Source: an uncultured Oscillospiraceae bacterium
GTDB taxonomy: Bacteria; Bacillota_A; Clostridia; Oscillospirales; Oscillospiraceae
Length of the DNA: 9,716 nt
NCBI GenBank assembly: GCA_900757695.1
Contig: CAAEOU010000166.1
Span: 1 to 9,716 of the forward strand
Direction: 5' to 3'
Each line of letters opens with the position of its first letter. Position 1 is the stretch's first letter. The notes below the pieces were generated by a model, which was given only the letters and a program-made list of their open reading frames with translations, did not search any database and was not told the DNA's origin. Positions 1-6,080 of the stretch are shown piece by piece. A program made the position numbers and the translations under genes.

Positions 1-466
1 AGTCGGGCGTCTCACCGGGGAAGGGCATCAGGCACACGGTGGTGATAAACTGCCCGCCGCCCTGCTTTGCCATATGCTCCGCTGCGGTCTTGGCGCAGTT
101 GAGCAGCGCCAGAAAATGCATGTCCAGCTCCTCTTTATACTGGGCAAAGGACATATTGGGCAGGCGGGAGCCGCCGCAGACGCCGTCGTTGTTGATATAG
201 GCGACCATTTTGCCCCCCAGATCCCGATCCGCATCGGTGATAATTTTCTGGGCGTTCTCATAGAGATTGGGGTCGCCGTCGTCATAGGAGCAGCGAACGC
301 CCAGCGCCCTGCACTCTTCCTTCAAAATATCGCCGCGGAAGTTGTGAATGGCCTCGGCGGTGTGGGCGAACACATCGTAGCCCGCCTCCGCCATTTTGAG
401 GCTGATATATCGGCCTGCGCCGCTGACGCCGCCGCGAACGACTACATAACCCTTTTCATTTACCAT
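1..466 (-). CDS. Short-chain dehydrogenase/reductase, partial (3' end beyond the window)
   Basis: NAD(P)-dependent oxidoreductase of the classical SDR type, probably acting on a hydroxyl/keto group; 155 residues are visible of roughly 250 expected. The glycine-rich cofactor motif is present as G12-x3-G16-x-G18 (GGVSGAG), but the usual leading Thr is Arg11. The NNAG motif of strand beta-4 appears as NNDG (residues 92-95). Where the catalytic Ser normally sits at the end of strand beta-5, the sequence reads ITTVC, placing Cys145 at the Ser position. The YxxxK pair lies outside the window. The ATG at 466 follows an AAAGGAGG ribosome binding site with about 9 nt spacing. The gap to the upstream flavoenzyme gene is only 15 nt, so the two are almost certainly co-transcribed. 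The SDR fold is clear; substrate and cofactor preference are unknown, and the unusual residues could mean altered or lost activity. Confidence 0.8.
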   Translation of the reverse strand, partial: MVNEKGYVVVRGGVSGAGRYISLKMAEAGYDVFAHTAEAIHNFRGDILKEECRALGVRCSYDDGDPNLYENAQKIITDADRDLGGKMVAYINNDGVCGGSRLPNMSFAQYKEELDMHFLALLNCAKTAAEHMAKQGGGQFITTVCLMPFPGETPD

Positions 467-481
467 GATAAAATTCCTCCT

Positions 482-2521
482 TTAAATTCGGATCGCCAGT
501 GTGTATGCGTCACGAATGGCGGTTCGCATGGTGCCAAGGCTTCTGCAATCGCCAATCGCGTAGAATTCCGGTGCGCAGCCATAGAAGACTTCTGCGGCGC
601 TGCTGTTCGGTTCCATGCCGCCGGCGGCAACAATGTCATCACAGAGAATTTCATGAACGGTTCCGTCGGAATCCCGATAGGTGACCTTGCCGGGGGCAAT
701 TTCGGTGGTAACGGCGTTGTGGATCTCGGTGACACCGAAATCTCTGACCCAGAGGTTATAGTAGGCGCGCTGGTGGATGGGGTTGAGGTCATAGGCCACG
801 ATATTCTGCCGCCCAACCTGAGTTACTTCACGCCCATTGTCCGCCAAAAACAGGGCGGCTTCGGTGGGGGCGGAGGTGCTGCCAATGACAACCACCCGCT
901 TGCCGATTTCACTTAGATGGTCATAGACGTTGACAGGATTATATTTGGCGTGCTCTGCGCCGGGGATCTTCGGAGCCTTGGGGTGTGCGCCGGTGGCGGC
1001 AATGACCACGTCAAAGCCCTCGGCGGCAATTGATTCCGGCGTTGCGGCGGTGTTCAGACGAAGCTCAATGCCCTGCTTTTCCACCTGATGGCGGAGGAAG
1101 TCCAGATACCGCTCCATCTTCCACTTAAAGCGGGACTGATCGGAATGGCTCACCTGACCGCCCAGCTTGTCGGCCTTTTCAAAGATCACGGGGGTATGCC
1201 CGCGCTCCTTGAGCCACAGGGCGCAGGTCACGCCGCCGGGACCGCCGCCCACAATGGCGATCTTCTTCTGCTTCTCCACGGGGCGAACCAGACGGGCAGC
1301 CCGATGCTCCATGCCCAGCTTGGGATTGATGGTGCAGTGACTCATCCAGTCCTTAACAGGGGAGGTTCCGCGGCAGACGCCGCATTCGATGCAGGGAACC
1401 AGATCGTCGGCCTCGCCGGTTTCCAGAATTCGTCCCAGCTCATCGTTGCACAGGAACATACGGGCGGACATAATAATGTCGCAGGAGCCGGAGGTAATGG
1501 CGTCGTCCATCTTTTGAAGATCCATATAGGGGGTGGCGCAGGCCATTTTGATCTTGACGCCCGTTTCCTTCATCTTTTTGGCGTAGGGGATGGTTTCGGA
1601 TTCCTTCTGCTCCAGCGGGAAGTGGCAGTCGGCCTCCCGGATCAGCGCAATATCCACATATGGCTCAATGGCTTTGAGGAACTGTGCGCTTTCCTCATAG
1701 GTAAGCCCCATCATGGGACCTCTGGGCATGCCGTTGGTGCCGGGCATGTTGCCCACCAGAATAAAGTCGCTGCCCAGTCTGCGGCGAACCTCCTTGACAA
1801 CCTTGACGGCAAAGCGCATCCGGTTTTCAAAGGAGCCGCCGTATTCATCGGTGCGGAAGTTGCAGTAGGATTCCAGAAACTGACCAATGTAGAAATGGTC
1901 GCCCATGTCGATGAGGCCGGCGTCATAGCCCAGATTCTTATATTTGAGCGCCTTTTCACACATGATGTCGATATACTCGTCCATCTTTTCCTCGGTGAAA
2001 TAGACGTTCTTCGGAGCGGGATTCCAGTCGGGGTTGGGCAGGGCGCGGCCTTCAGGACCGGCGTCCATCCATGGGCCAAAATCCTCCTTGAGTTTCAGGG
2101 CTTCGGGGGATTCCGAGCCGGGATGGGGAAAGTCGATCTTCTGATCGGGATCATTGACGCAGTAGGGAAGCCCACGGTCAGGGGACAGCTCCACGCCGAT
2201 GAAGCTGTTCTGCATGTGGACAAACTCCGTCAGCTGACAGAAATAGTTCTGACAGGGCTGGCTGTCCATGTCCCACATGGAGAAGTGCGGGGTATCATGG
2301 CCGGGCATTTTGCGCTGGTCGGGGTTGGTGGTGTCCTGGGTCAGTACCAGCGCACAGCCGTTCTTGGCAATCTTCTCATAGAAGGAAACCGTAGGATCGG
2401 CGGGATACAGCTCAGGACCCTGAAGGAAATGTACCTGCGCAATGGGATACATAAAGCGGGATTTGAGCATTTTTCCGCGAATGACAAGGGGGGAGTTCAG
2501 GCCGGAGAGTTTTGCGGTCAT
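482..2521 (-). CDS. OYE-like flavo-iron-sulfur oxidoreductase, paralogue B (679 aa), with degenerate NAD(P)H motif
   Basis: Cytoplasmic ene-reductase-type flavoenzyme of the TMADH / 2,4-dienoyl-CoA reductase / BaiCD superfamily. Domains in order: FMN-binding TIM barrel (about residues 1-370, including RTDEYGGSFENR after the active-site loop); [4Fe-4S] ligands Cys377, 380, 383 and 396; FAD Rossmann motif GGGPGG at 425-430 with Glu448 at the end of its second strand; then a second Rossmann unit and the C-terminal FAD signature IGDC (656-659). The second dinucleotide motif reads GSTSAP (547-552), without the glycines usual for NAD(P)H binding. The barrel loop reads DMGDHFYI, with His209 near the catalytic His of canonical members. 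A stretch of about 30 residues before this loop is absent from the other two paralogues. The start at 2521 is chosen over 2530 because of SD spacing and because it puts SPLVI nine residues in, as in both paralogues. It lies between paralogue A and the SDR, on the same strand. The substrate is not known. Confidence 0.9.
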   Translation of the reverse strand: MTAKLSGLNSPLVIRGKMLKSRFMYPIAQVHFLQGPELYPADPTVSFYEKIAKNGCALVLTQDTTNPDQRKMPGHDTPHFSMWDMDSQPCQNYFCQLTEFVHMQNSFIGVELSPDRGLPYCVNDPDQKIDFPHPGSESPEALKLKEDFGPWMDAGPEGRALPNPDWNPAPKNVYFTEEKMDEYIDIMCEKALKYKNLGYDAGLIDMGDHFYIGQFLESYCNFRTDEYGGSFENRMRFAVKVVKEVRRRLGSDFILVGNMPGTNGMPRGPMMGLTYEESAQFLKAIEPYVDIALIREADCHFPLEQKESETIPYAKKMKETGVKIKMACATPYMDLQKMDDAITSGSCDIIMSARMFLCNDELGRILETGEADDLVPCIECGVCRGTSPVKDWMSHCTINPKLGMEHRAARLVRPVEKQKKIAIVGGGPGGVTCALWLKERGHTPVIFEKADKLGGQVSHSDQSRFKWKMERYLDFLRHQVEKQGIELRLNTAATPESIAAEGFDVVIAATGAHPKAPKIPGAEHAKYNPVNVYDHLSEIGKRVVVIGSTSAPTEAALFLADNGREVTQVGRQNIVAYDLNPIHQRAYYNLWVRDFGVTEIHNAVTTEIAPGKVTYRDSDGTVHEILCDDIVAAGGMEPNSSAAEVFYGCAPEFYAIGDCRSLGTMRTAIRDAYTLAIRI

Positions 2522-2530
2522 TGGATTCAT

Positions 2531-2537
2531 CCTTTCT
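2531..2537 (-). promoter_or_regulatory. Ribosome binding site that decides the paralogue B start
   Basis: On the minus strand AGAAAGG directly abuts the in-frame ATG at 2530 but lies 9 nt before the ATG at 2521. Only the latter spacing is workable for initiation. The flanking stretch CACAGAAAGGA also occurs before paralogue A, possibly a remnant of gene duplication or simply two good SD sequences. Confidence 0.75.
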
Positions 2538-2555
2538 GTGATGGTGATTGAGCTT

Positions 2556-2561
2556 ATTCTA
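2556..2561 (-). promoter_or_regulatory. Possible extended -10 promoter for paralogue B and the SDR
   Basis: The 105-nt gap between paralogues A and B contains TGCTAGAAT on the minus strand, an extended -10 (TGn plus TAGAAT) that would start transcription near 2549. No good -35 hexamer lies 16-18 bp upstream. Read-through from paralogue A is an equally good explanation for expression of the downstream genes. Confidence 0.35.
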
Positions 2562-2626
2562 GCATGAAAAAGGGCGGTTTCTCATTCAAGAACCCCATGG
2601 GGGTATCCATTTTGGTTATAGGGTGG

Positions 2627-4588
2627 TCAAAGCCGGGTGGCGGCGGCATAGGCCATGCGCATGCACTTCTGTACGTTCCCCGGTGTTTTGCAGTCACCCA
2701 CCAGGAAGAAATCATTGGCGGAGCCATAGAAGCTCAGGGCAAATTCCGTATCCGAAGCACGACCGCCAGAGATGACCACATTGTCAGCGGGCAGTTCACA
2801 GAGCGCTCCAGCCTTGTCCCGGTAGATGACGCCGGTGTCCGTAACGCTTTCGATCTGGACGTTCGTAAAGAAGTGAAAATTCTTCTCCCGGAGCCAGCGT
2901 TCCTCGAACATCTCTCGGTAATGGGTGCAGGTTGCGTCCGGGGCGACCCGATCCTGACGGGTCAGAAGGGTGACATGGTGACCGCACTCCGCCAGATAAA
3001 GTCCGGTTTCCGCACCGATCTCGCCGCCGCCGACTACGACGATGTTCTTGCCAAGCTCCTCCTCATGACCGTATACCGCAATGGGCATGACCACCTTTTT
3101 GCTGTCCGCACCGGGGATGTTCAGATTCTTCGGCTCCGCCCCGATGGCGACGATCACCGCATCATAGCCCTCGGCGGCAATGACGGCGGGGGTCGCTTCG
3201 GTCCCCAGCTTGAGGGTGATATTGGCCTTTAAGACCTGACGGATCATGTAGTCCTTGAAGTTCCGCAGGGGCCACTTGAACTCCGGATAGTCCGCATGGA
3301 GAAGCTGACCGCCCAATTGGCTGCTTTTCTCATAGAGGGTGACCCGATGACCCCGGCGGGAGGCCTCCAGCGTGGCTTCCATTCCGGCGATGCCGCCGCC
3401 TACCACGGCGACCTTCTTCGGGCAGACGGCGGGGGAAACCATCTTGTCCAGCCGGTCGGCGATGCCCATGGTGGGATTACCGGAACAGACAAAAATCCAT
3501 GGGCCTTTTTCATAGGGGACATGGCACTTGGCACAGCGCTGGCAGGGAACAATGTCTTCCGGACGATCCTCATAGATCTTTATGCCGTAATTGGAATCGC
3601 AGATGAACTGACGTCCGATGGCGACCATGTCCAGCATGCCTTCGGCAATGAACCGCTCGTTATAGCGCGGATTGCCATAGCCTCCGGCCGCTGCCACCAC
3701 CAGCTTTGCACCGCTCTCTTTTACCTTTTTCGCCACGTGGAGGGTGATCGGCTCGCTTTCGCAGGAGTTAAAGCCGGTGGGATGGACGGGGTTGATGTTG
3801 CCGCCCCGAATCTGGAGAATGTCCACGATCCCTTCAGCGGCCTTGGCAAAGGAAACCGTGTCCTCGGCGGTAATGCCGCCCGGCTCCTCCTCGCCCGCGA
3901 TCCAAAGGTCAATGAGAAAGTCCTTTCCGCAGGCGGTCTTGATGGCGCGGCACATATCCAGCGCCAGCTTTCCGCGTCCTACGGCATCGCCGCCGTATTC
4001 ATCGGTGCGGTCATTGGTCAGGGGGGAGAAGAATTTGGACAGGCCGATGTGCATGAATTCCCGGTAGCTCATTTGCAGGGAGATCATATCAAAGCCAAGC
4101 TGCTGAAAGTAAAGGGCTTTCTTGACAGCAAGGTCGATCATATCCTGCATCATGGTTTGAGTGATCTCCGAAACCTTTTCCACCGGGCTGAACCACATGG
4201 GAAACGGCTTGTCCATGGAGGGCTTTGGCTGGAAATTCGGCATCTCCAGAGGCATCAGGTAGATGGAGGCCAGAGAATCGTAGAAGTGGATGCAGTCCAC
4301 CAGCTTGCACACATAGGTTTCATTGGACGGATCGGAGTAGTCGAACATGGGGAAATGGCTGGCAGTTCCTCCGGCCTTTCGCTGGTCGGTGTCGTCCCAT
4401 GCGCCAAAGGCAACAATGGCGGCGCCGTTTCTGGCAATGTTGGATACATGGTGGATGATGGCCTCAGAGGGATACGGCTCCGAGCCTTGCAGATAGTGGG
4501 GCAGCGCCTGAGGGGCGATCATTCTGGATTTTAAAATATGACTTCCGATCTGAATCGGAGACAGCAGGTGCTGAAATTGTCTGCTCAT
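2627..4588 (-). CDS. OYE-like flavo-iron-sulfur oxidoreductase, paralogue A (653 aa)
   Basis: Cytoplasmic flavoenzyme with the full TMADH/FadH/BaiCD layout, expected to pass electrons from NAD(P)H through FAD and [4Fe-4S] to FMN and then to an unsaturated substrate, or the reverse. Visible elements: FMN TIM barrel over about residues 1-340, with HYLQGSEPYP near the N-terminus and RTDEYGG after the active-site loop; iron-sulfur ligands Cys349, 352, 355 and 368; first Rossmann motif GGGIAG (397-402) with Glu420; intact second motif GGGEIG (520-525); and C-terminal VGDC (630-633). The active-site loop is QMSYREFMHI (Tyr175), lacking the His of canonical members. The ATG at 4588 follows AAAGGAG with a 6-nt spacer and aligns with the N-termini of the two paralogues. 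The frame stays open upstream to 4786, but that would read across the promoters. It is the first gene of the minus-strand reductase operon, downstream of the LysR gene. The substrate is not assignable. Confidence 0.9.
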   Translation of the reverse strand: MSRQFQHLLSPIQIGSHILKSRMIAPQALPHYLQGSEPYPSEAIIHHVSNIARNGAAIVAFGAWDDTDQRKAGGTASHFPMFDYSDPSNETYVCKLVDCIHFYDSLASIYLMPLEMPNFQPKPSMDKPFPMWFSPVEKVSEITQTMMQDMIDLAVKKALYFQQLGFDMISLQMSYREFMHIGLSKFFSPLTNDRTDEYGGDAVGRGKLALDMCRAIKTACGKDFLIDLWIAGEEEPGGITAEDTVSFAKAAEGIVDILQIRGGNINPVHPTGFNSCESEPITLHVAKKVKESGAKLVVAAAGGYGNPRYNERFIAEGMLDMVAIGRQFICDSNYGIKIYEDRPEDIVPCQRCAKCHVPYEKGPWIFVCSGNPTMGIADRLDKMVSPAVCPKKVAVVGGGIAGMEATLEASRRGHRVTLYEKSSQLGGQLLHADYPEFKWPLRNFKDYMIRQVLKANITLKLGTEATPAVIAAEGYDAVIVAIGAEPKNLNIPGADSKKVVMPIAVYGHEEELGKNIVVVGGGEIGAETGLYLAECGHHVTLLTRQDRVAPDATCTHYREMFEERWLREKNFHFFTNVQIESVTDTGVIYRDKAGALCELPADNVVISGGRASDTEFALSFYGSANDFFLVGDCKTPGNVQKCMRMAYAAATRL

Positions 4589-4619
4589 AGATAGCTCCTT
4601 TCTGTGTGAGGACTGGGGC

Positions 4620-4632
4620 GAACGCAGCGTTC
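4620..4632. repeat. 13-bp palindrome in the paralogue A leader
   Basis: GAACGC-A-GCGTTC is a perfect dyad with one central base. It lies about +11 to +23 from the start expected for the proximal promoter and before the ribosome binding site. That position would suit a repressor operator; no regulator can be named, and chance is possible. Confidence 0.4.
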
Positions 4633-4648
4633 TCACGGGTGTGCTTCT

Positions 4649-4678
4649 AGTATATCGGATGGGGAAAAATACTGTCAA
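4649..4678 (-). promoter_or_regulatory. Proximal sigma-A promoter of the reductase operon (P1)
   Basis: On the minus strand, TTGACA (4678-4673) is followed after 18 bp by TATACT (4654-4649). This is a perfect -35 and a 5/6 -10. Transcription should start near 4642, giving a leader of about 54 nt before the paralogue A start codon. Confidence 0.75.
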
Positions 4679-4696
4679 GAACGGCACAAAAACTAT

Positions 4697-4757
4697 AAAA
4701 AAGCACCAAAACATTTGACTATATCGGAGTTTTCCGAACATTTCAAATGTTTTGGTG
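4697..4757 (-). terminator. 54-bp symmetric dyad plus T-tract: LysR terminator and/or operator
   Basis: The 15-nt arms CACCAAAACATTTGA (4704-4718) and its exact reverse complement (4743-4757) enclose a second exact dyad, TCGGA (4724-4728) / TCCGA (4733-4737), around the same centre at 4730.5. On the minus strand the structure begins about 73 nt after the LysR stop and is followed by C-TTTTTT (4703-4697), the form of an intrinsic terminator. The stem is AT-rich and unusually long and symmetric for a terminator. It also overlaps the distal promoter candidate, so a protein-binding operator is an alternative or additional role. Confidence 0.6.
4718..4746 (-). promoter_or_regulatory. Distal promoter candidate inside the dyad (P2)
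   Basis: On the minus strand, TTGAAA (4746-4741), a 17-bp spacer and TATAGT (4723-4718) make a good sigma-A match, 5/6 in each hexamer. Transcription would start near 4711, about 120 nt before paralogue A. The -35 overlaps the upstream arm of the dyad and the -10 abuts the other arm, so a protein bound to the dyad would block this promoter. Confidence 0.5.
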
Positions 4758-4830
4758 TAAAAATTATTCGCAAAAAAATACGGCATAACAAAAGCGTATG
4801 AACGTATTGGAAATTGGTATCAGGAAAAAG

Positions 4831-5757
4831 CTACATGTAGGGGTCCGCCGCATGGGCAGAGTATTCCTTGCCCGGATCGCCCTCTGCCCGCATGACCATG
4901 TCCGTAAAATATTCCCGTGCCTCGTTGGAATTTGCGCTTGCCCAGGCCAGCACCAGACTGGGATCACGGAACTGAACCAGTGGAATTTTGACGATGCCCT
5001 CTATGGGAAGAATGCTCCTGCGGTCCGCAATGGTGACGCTCAGTCCGGCCTTGACCCATTGGAGACATGCATGGTAGGAGGGGGTTTCCTTGAGCTTGGG
5101 CAGCACCTCGCAGTGCTGGAACCACTCGTTTACAGAGCGGATGGACATATCGTCCTCAGTCTCTGTGACAATGCTCAGGGTGTCGTACTGTAAATCCCTT
5201 GCGGTAAGGCGCTTCTTGTTGTTGCGGGGGTAGCCCTTTCGGGCAATGAGATAGTCCTCGGTCTTCTCGATGATCCGGTACTCGATGTCGTTGCGCTGCT
5301 CTACGTCGAATTTTCGGGTAAAGATCAGATCCAGCCTTCCGTCATAGAGCCGGGACACCAGCTCCTCATAGCCAAAGGAGAACAGTGCCACCTCAATGTT
5401 CGGGTGATCCTGCTGCATTTCCCGGAGCGGGGCAGACAGCAGATCCTCCACGGCGATCCCGTCCAGAATGCCGACCCGCAGCATGGAGGTGAGGTTGGTC
5501 GCCGCCGCCTTTGCTTTGATCACCGCACCCTTATACTTGAGAAAGATGGTGTTCAGCTCCTCCTCCATCACCCGCCCCGACGGCGTAAGCTGGAGGCTGC
5601 GGTTATTGCGGTCAAAGAGCTTCACCCCTAGCTCATCCTCCATCATGATGATCTGGCGGCTCAGCGCAGGCTGAGAGACGTACAGAAGATTTGCGGCCTT
5701 GGTAAAGCTAAGACATTTTGCGACGGTCAGAAAGTAGTTGATTTGTGTAAAGTTCAT
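4831..5757 (-). CDS. LysR-family transcriptional regulator (308 aa)
   Basis: DNA-binding regulator of the LysR type, usual length. The N-terminal winged helix-turn-helix is typical: MNFTQINYFLTVAK, then SFTKAANLLYVSQPALSRQI (residues 17-36) and the wing LFDRNNRSLQLTPSG. The effector-binding domain begins around residue 90 (LRVGILDG) and runs to the C-terminus. The ATG at 5757 is chosen because the LysR domain starts there and GGAGGG lies 6 nt upstream; the frame is open further upstream without family similarity. It is transcribed away from the solute-binding protein operon and toward the OYE operon. By the usual logic of LysR genes it should control the divergent promoter, perhaps itself and the reductase operon too, in response to a small-molecule coinducer such as the pathway substrate. 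The ligand is unknown. Confidence 0.93.
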   Translation of the reverse strand: MNFTQINYFLTVAKCLSFTKAANLLYVSQPALSRQIIMMEDELGVKLFDRNNRSLQLTPSGRVMEEELNTIFLKYKGAVIKAKAAATNLTSMLRVGILDGIAVEDLLSAPLREMQQDHPNIEVALFSFGYEELVSRLYDGRLDLIFTRKFDVEQRNDIEYRIIEKTEDYLIARKGYPRNNKKRLTARDLQYDTLSIVTETEDDMSIRSVNEWFQHCEVLPKLKETPSYHACLQWVKAGLSVTIADRRSILPIEGIVKIPLVQFRDPSLVLAWASANSNEAREYFTDMVMRAEGDPGKEYSAHAADPYM

Positions 5758-5785
5758 GTTTCGCCCTCCAAATGCTGTTTTCTTC

Positions 5786-5815
5786 ATCATAATACAAAAG
5801 CATGGGGAGATGCAA
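5786..5815 (-). promoter_or_regulatory. Possible LysR gene promoter
   Basis: On the minus strand, TATGAT (5791-5786, 5/6 match to the -10 consensus) lies 18 bp after TTGCAT (5815-5810, weak -35). Transcription would start near 5779, shortly before the LysR ribosome binding site. The -35 is poor, consistent with a weakly expressed or autoregulated gene. Confidence 0.35.
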
Positions 5816-5935
5816 GTCACAATTTTCGGACGAAGGAGTAAAACGCCCTGTGAGAAAACGGATCCCGGCATGGCCACAGCGCATGAGCATCCCTCAGCTC
5901 AGCTGCCGAAAGCAGGACGATGAGCCAGACATTAT

Positions 5936-5992
5936 AACGAAATCGTATGCTGACATGCAACTTCTGTCTGGGCAAGTTTCGCCGATTTCGTT
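5936..5992. repeat. 10-bp inverted repeat flanking the lipoprotein promoter's upstream region
   Basis: AACGAAATCG (5936-5945) and its exact reverse complement CGATTTCGTT (5983-5992) are separated by 37 bp. The right arm overlaps the first bases of the -35 element. The centre-to-centre distance of 47 bp is compatible with the footprint of a LysR tetramer contacting a distal and a promoter-proximal site, though this is inference. Confidence 0.55.
5959..5978. promoter_or_regulatory. LysR-type box candidate (T-N11-A)
   Basis: AACTT-N10-AAGTT is an exact 5-bp interrupted dyad that contains T5962-N11-A5974, the core of LysR recognition sites. Its centre lies about 57 bp upstream of the expected start of the lipoprotein operon, close to where LysR-type activators usually bind. 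The arms are short, so chance cannot be excluded. Confidence 0.45.
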
Positions 5993-6019
5993 GACTTTGA
6001 AAACGTCCTTCGCTACAAT
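5991..6019 (+). promoter_or_regulatory. Sigma-A promoter of the solute-binding protein / OYE operon
   Basis: TTGACT (5991-5996), a 17-bp spacer and TACAAT (6014-6019) match the vegetative consensus at five of six positions in each hexamer. Transcription should start near 6026, leaving a leader of about 55 nt. Confidence 0.78.
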
Positions 6020-6047
6020 GCGAGTGTATTCGAGTACGGGAAAAATG

Positions 6048-6064
6048 AGAATTTTGAAAATTCT
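6048..6064. repeat. 17-bp palindrome immediately before the lipoprotein ribosome binding site
   Basis: AGAATTTT-G-AAAATTCT is a perfect dyad ending 2 nt before AGGAGG (6067-6072). In RNA it could fold as a 7-bp AU-rich stem with a UGA loop; in DNA it could be an operator. Which role applies, if any, cannot be told from sequence. Confidence 0.5.
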
Positions 6065-6080
6065 ACAGGAGGTTTTGTGA

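Larger units (their letters stand above)
5758..6080. other. Divergent intergenic control region (323 bp)
   Basis: The gap between the LysR and solute-binding protein starts contains the promoters of both genes and a set of dyads near the plus-strand promoter, listed separately. The middle (about 5820-5930) holds only an 11-bp palindrome, CAGCT-C-AGCTG at 5895-5905, and nothing else I can support. Short open frames crossing the region lack ribosome binding sites and run through the promoters. Confidence 0.7.

Noticed and set aside
1088..2551. 487-codon plus-strand frame opposite paralogue B
   Set aside because: It is the mirror of a well-supported flavoenzyme, with no recognisable domain; the plus-strand frames at 74-916 and 3296-4534 and the minus-strand frame at 7956-9296 are rejected for the same reason.
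2590..2605. Short ACCCC-CAT-GGGGT stem between paralogues A and B as a terminator
   Set aside because: The stem is only 5 bp with a 3-nt loop and is followed by TTCTTGA rather than a T-tract; too weak to claim.
4589..4786. N-terminal extension of paralogue A to an ATG at 4786
   Set aside because: It would cover two promoter candidates and a dyad, lacks family similarity, and the ATG at 4588 has an ideal ribosome binding site and aligns with both paralogues.
5758..5877. N-terminal extension of the LysR protein
   Set aside because: LysR proteins begin at the MNFTQINYFL segment, which has its own GGAGGG ribosome binding site; the extension crosses the promoter region.
5802..6080. 92-codon plus-strand frame ending just before the lipoprotein start
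   Set aside because: It has no convincing ribosome binding site at the right spacing, no recognisable protein features, and overlaps the promoter and all dyads of the control region.
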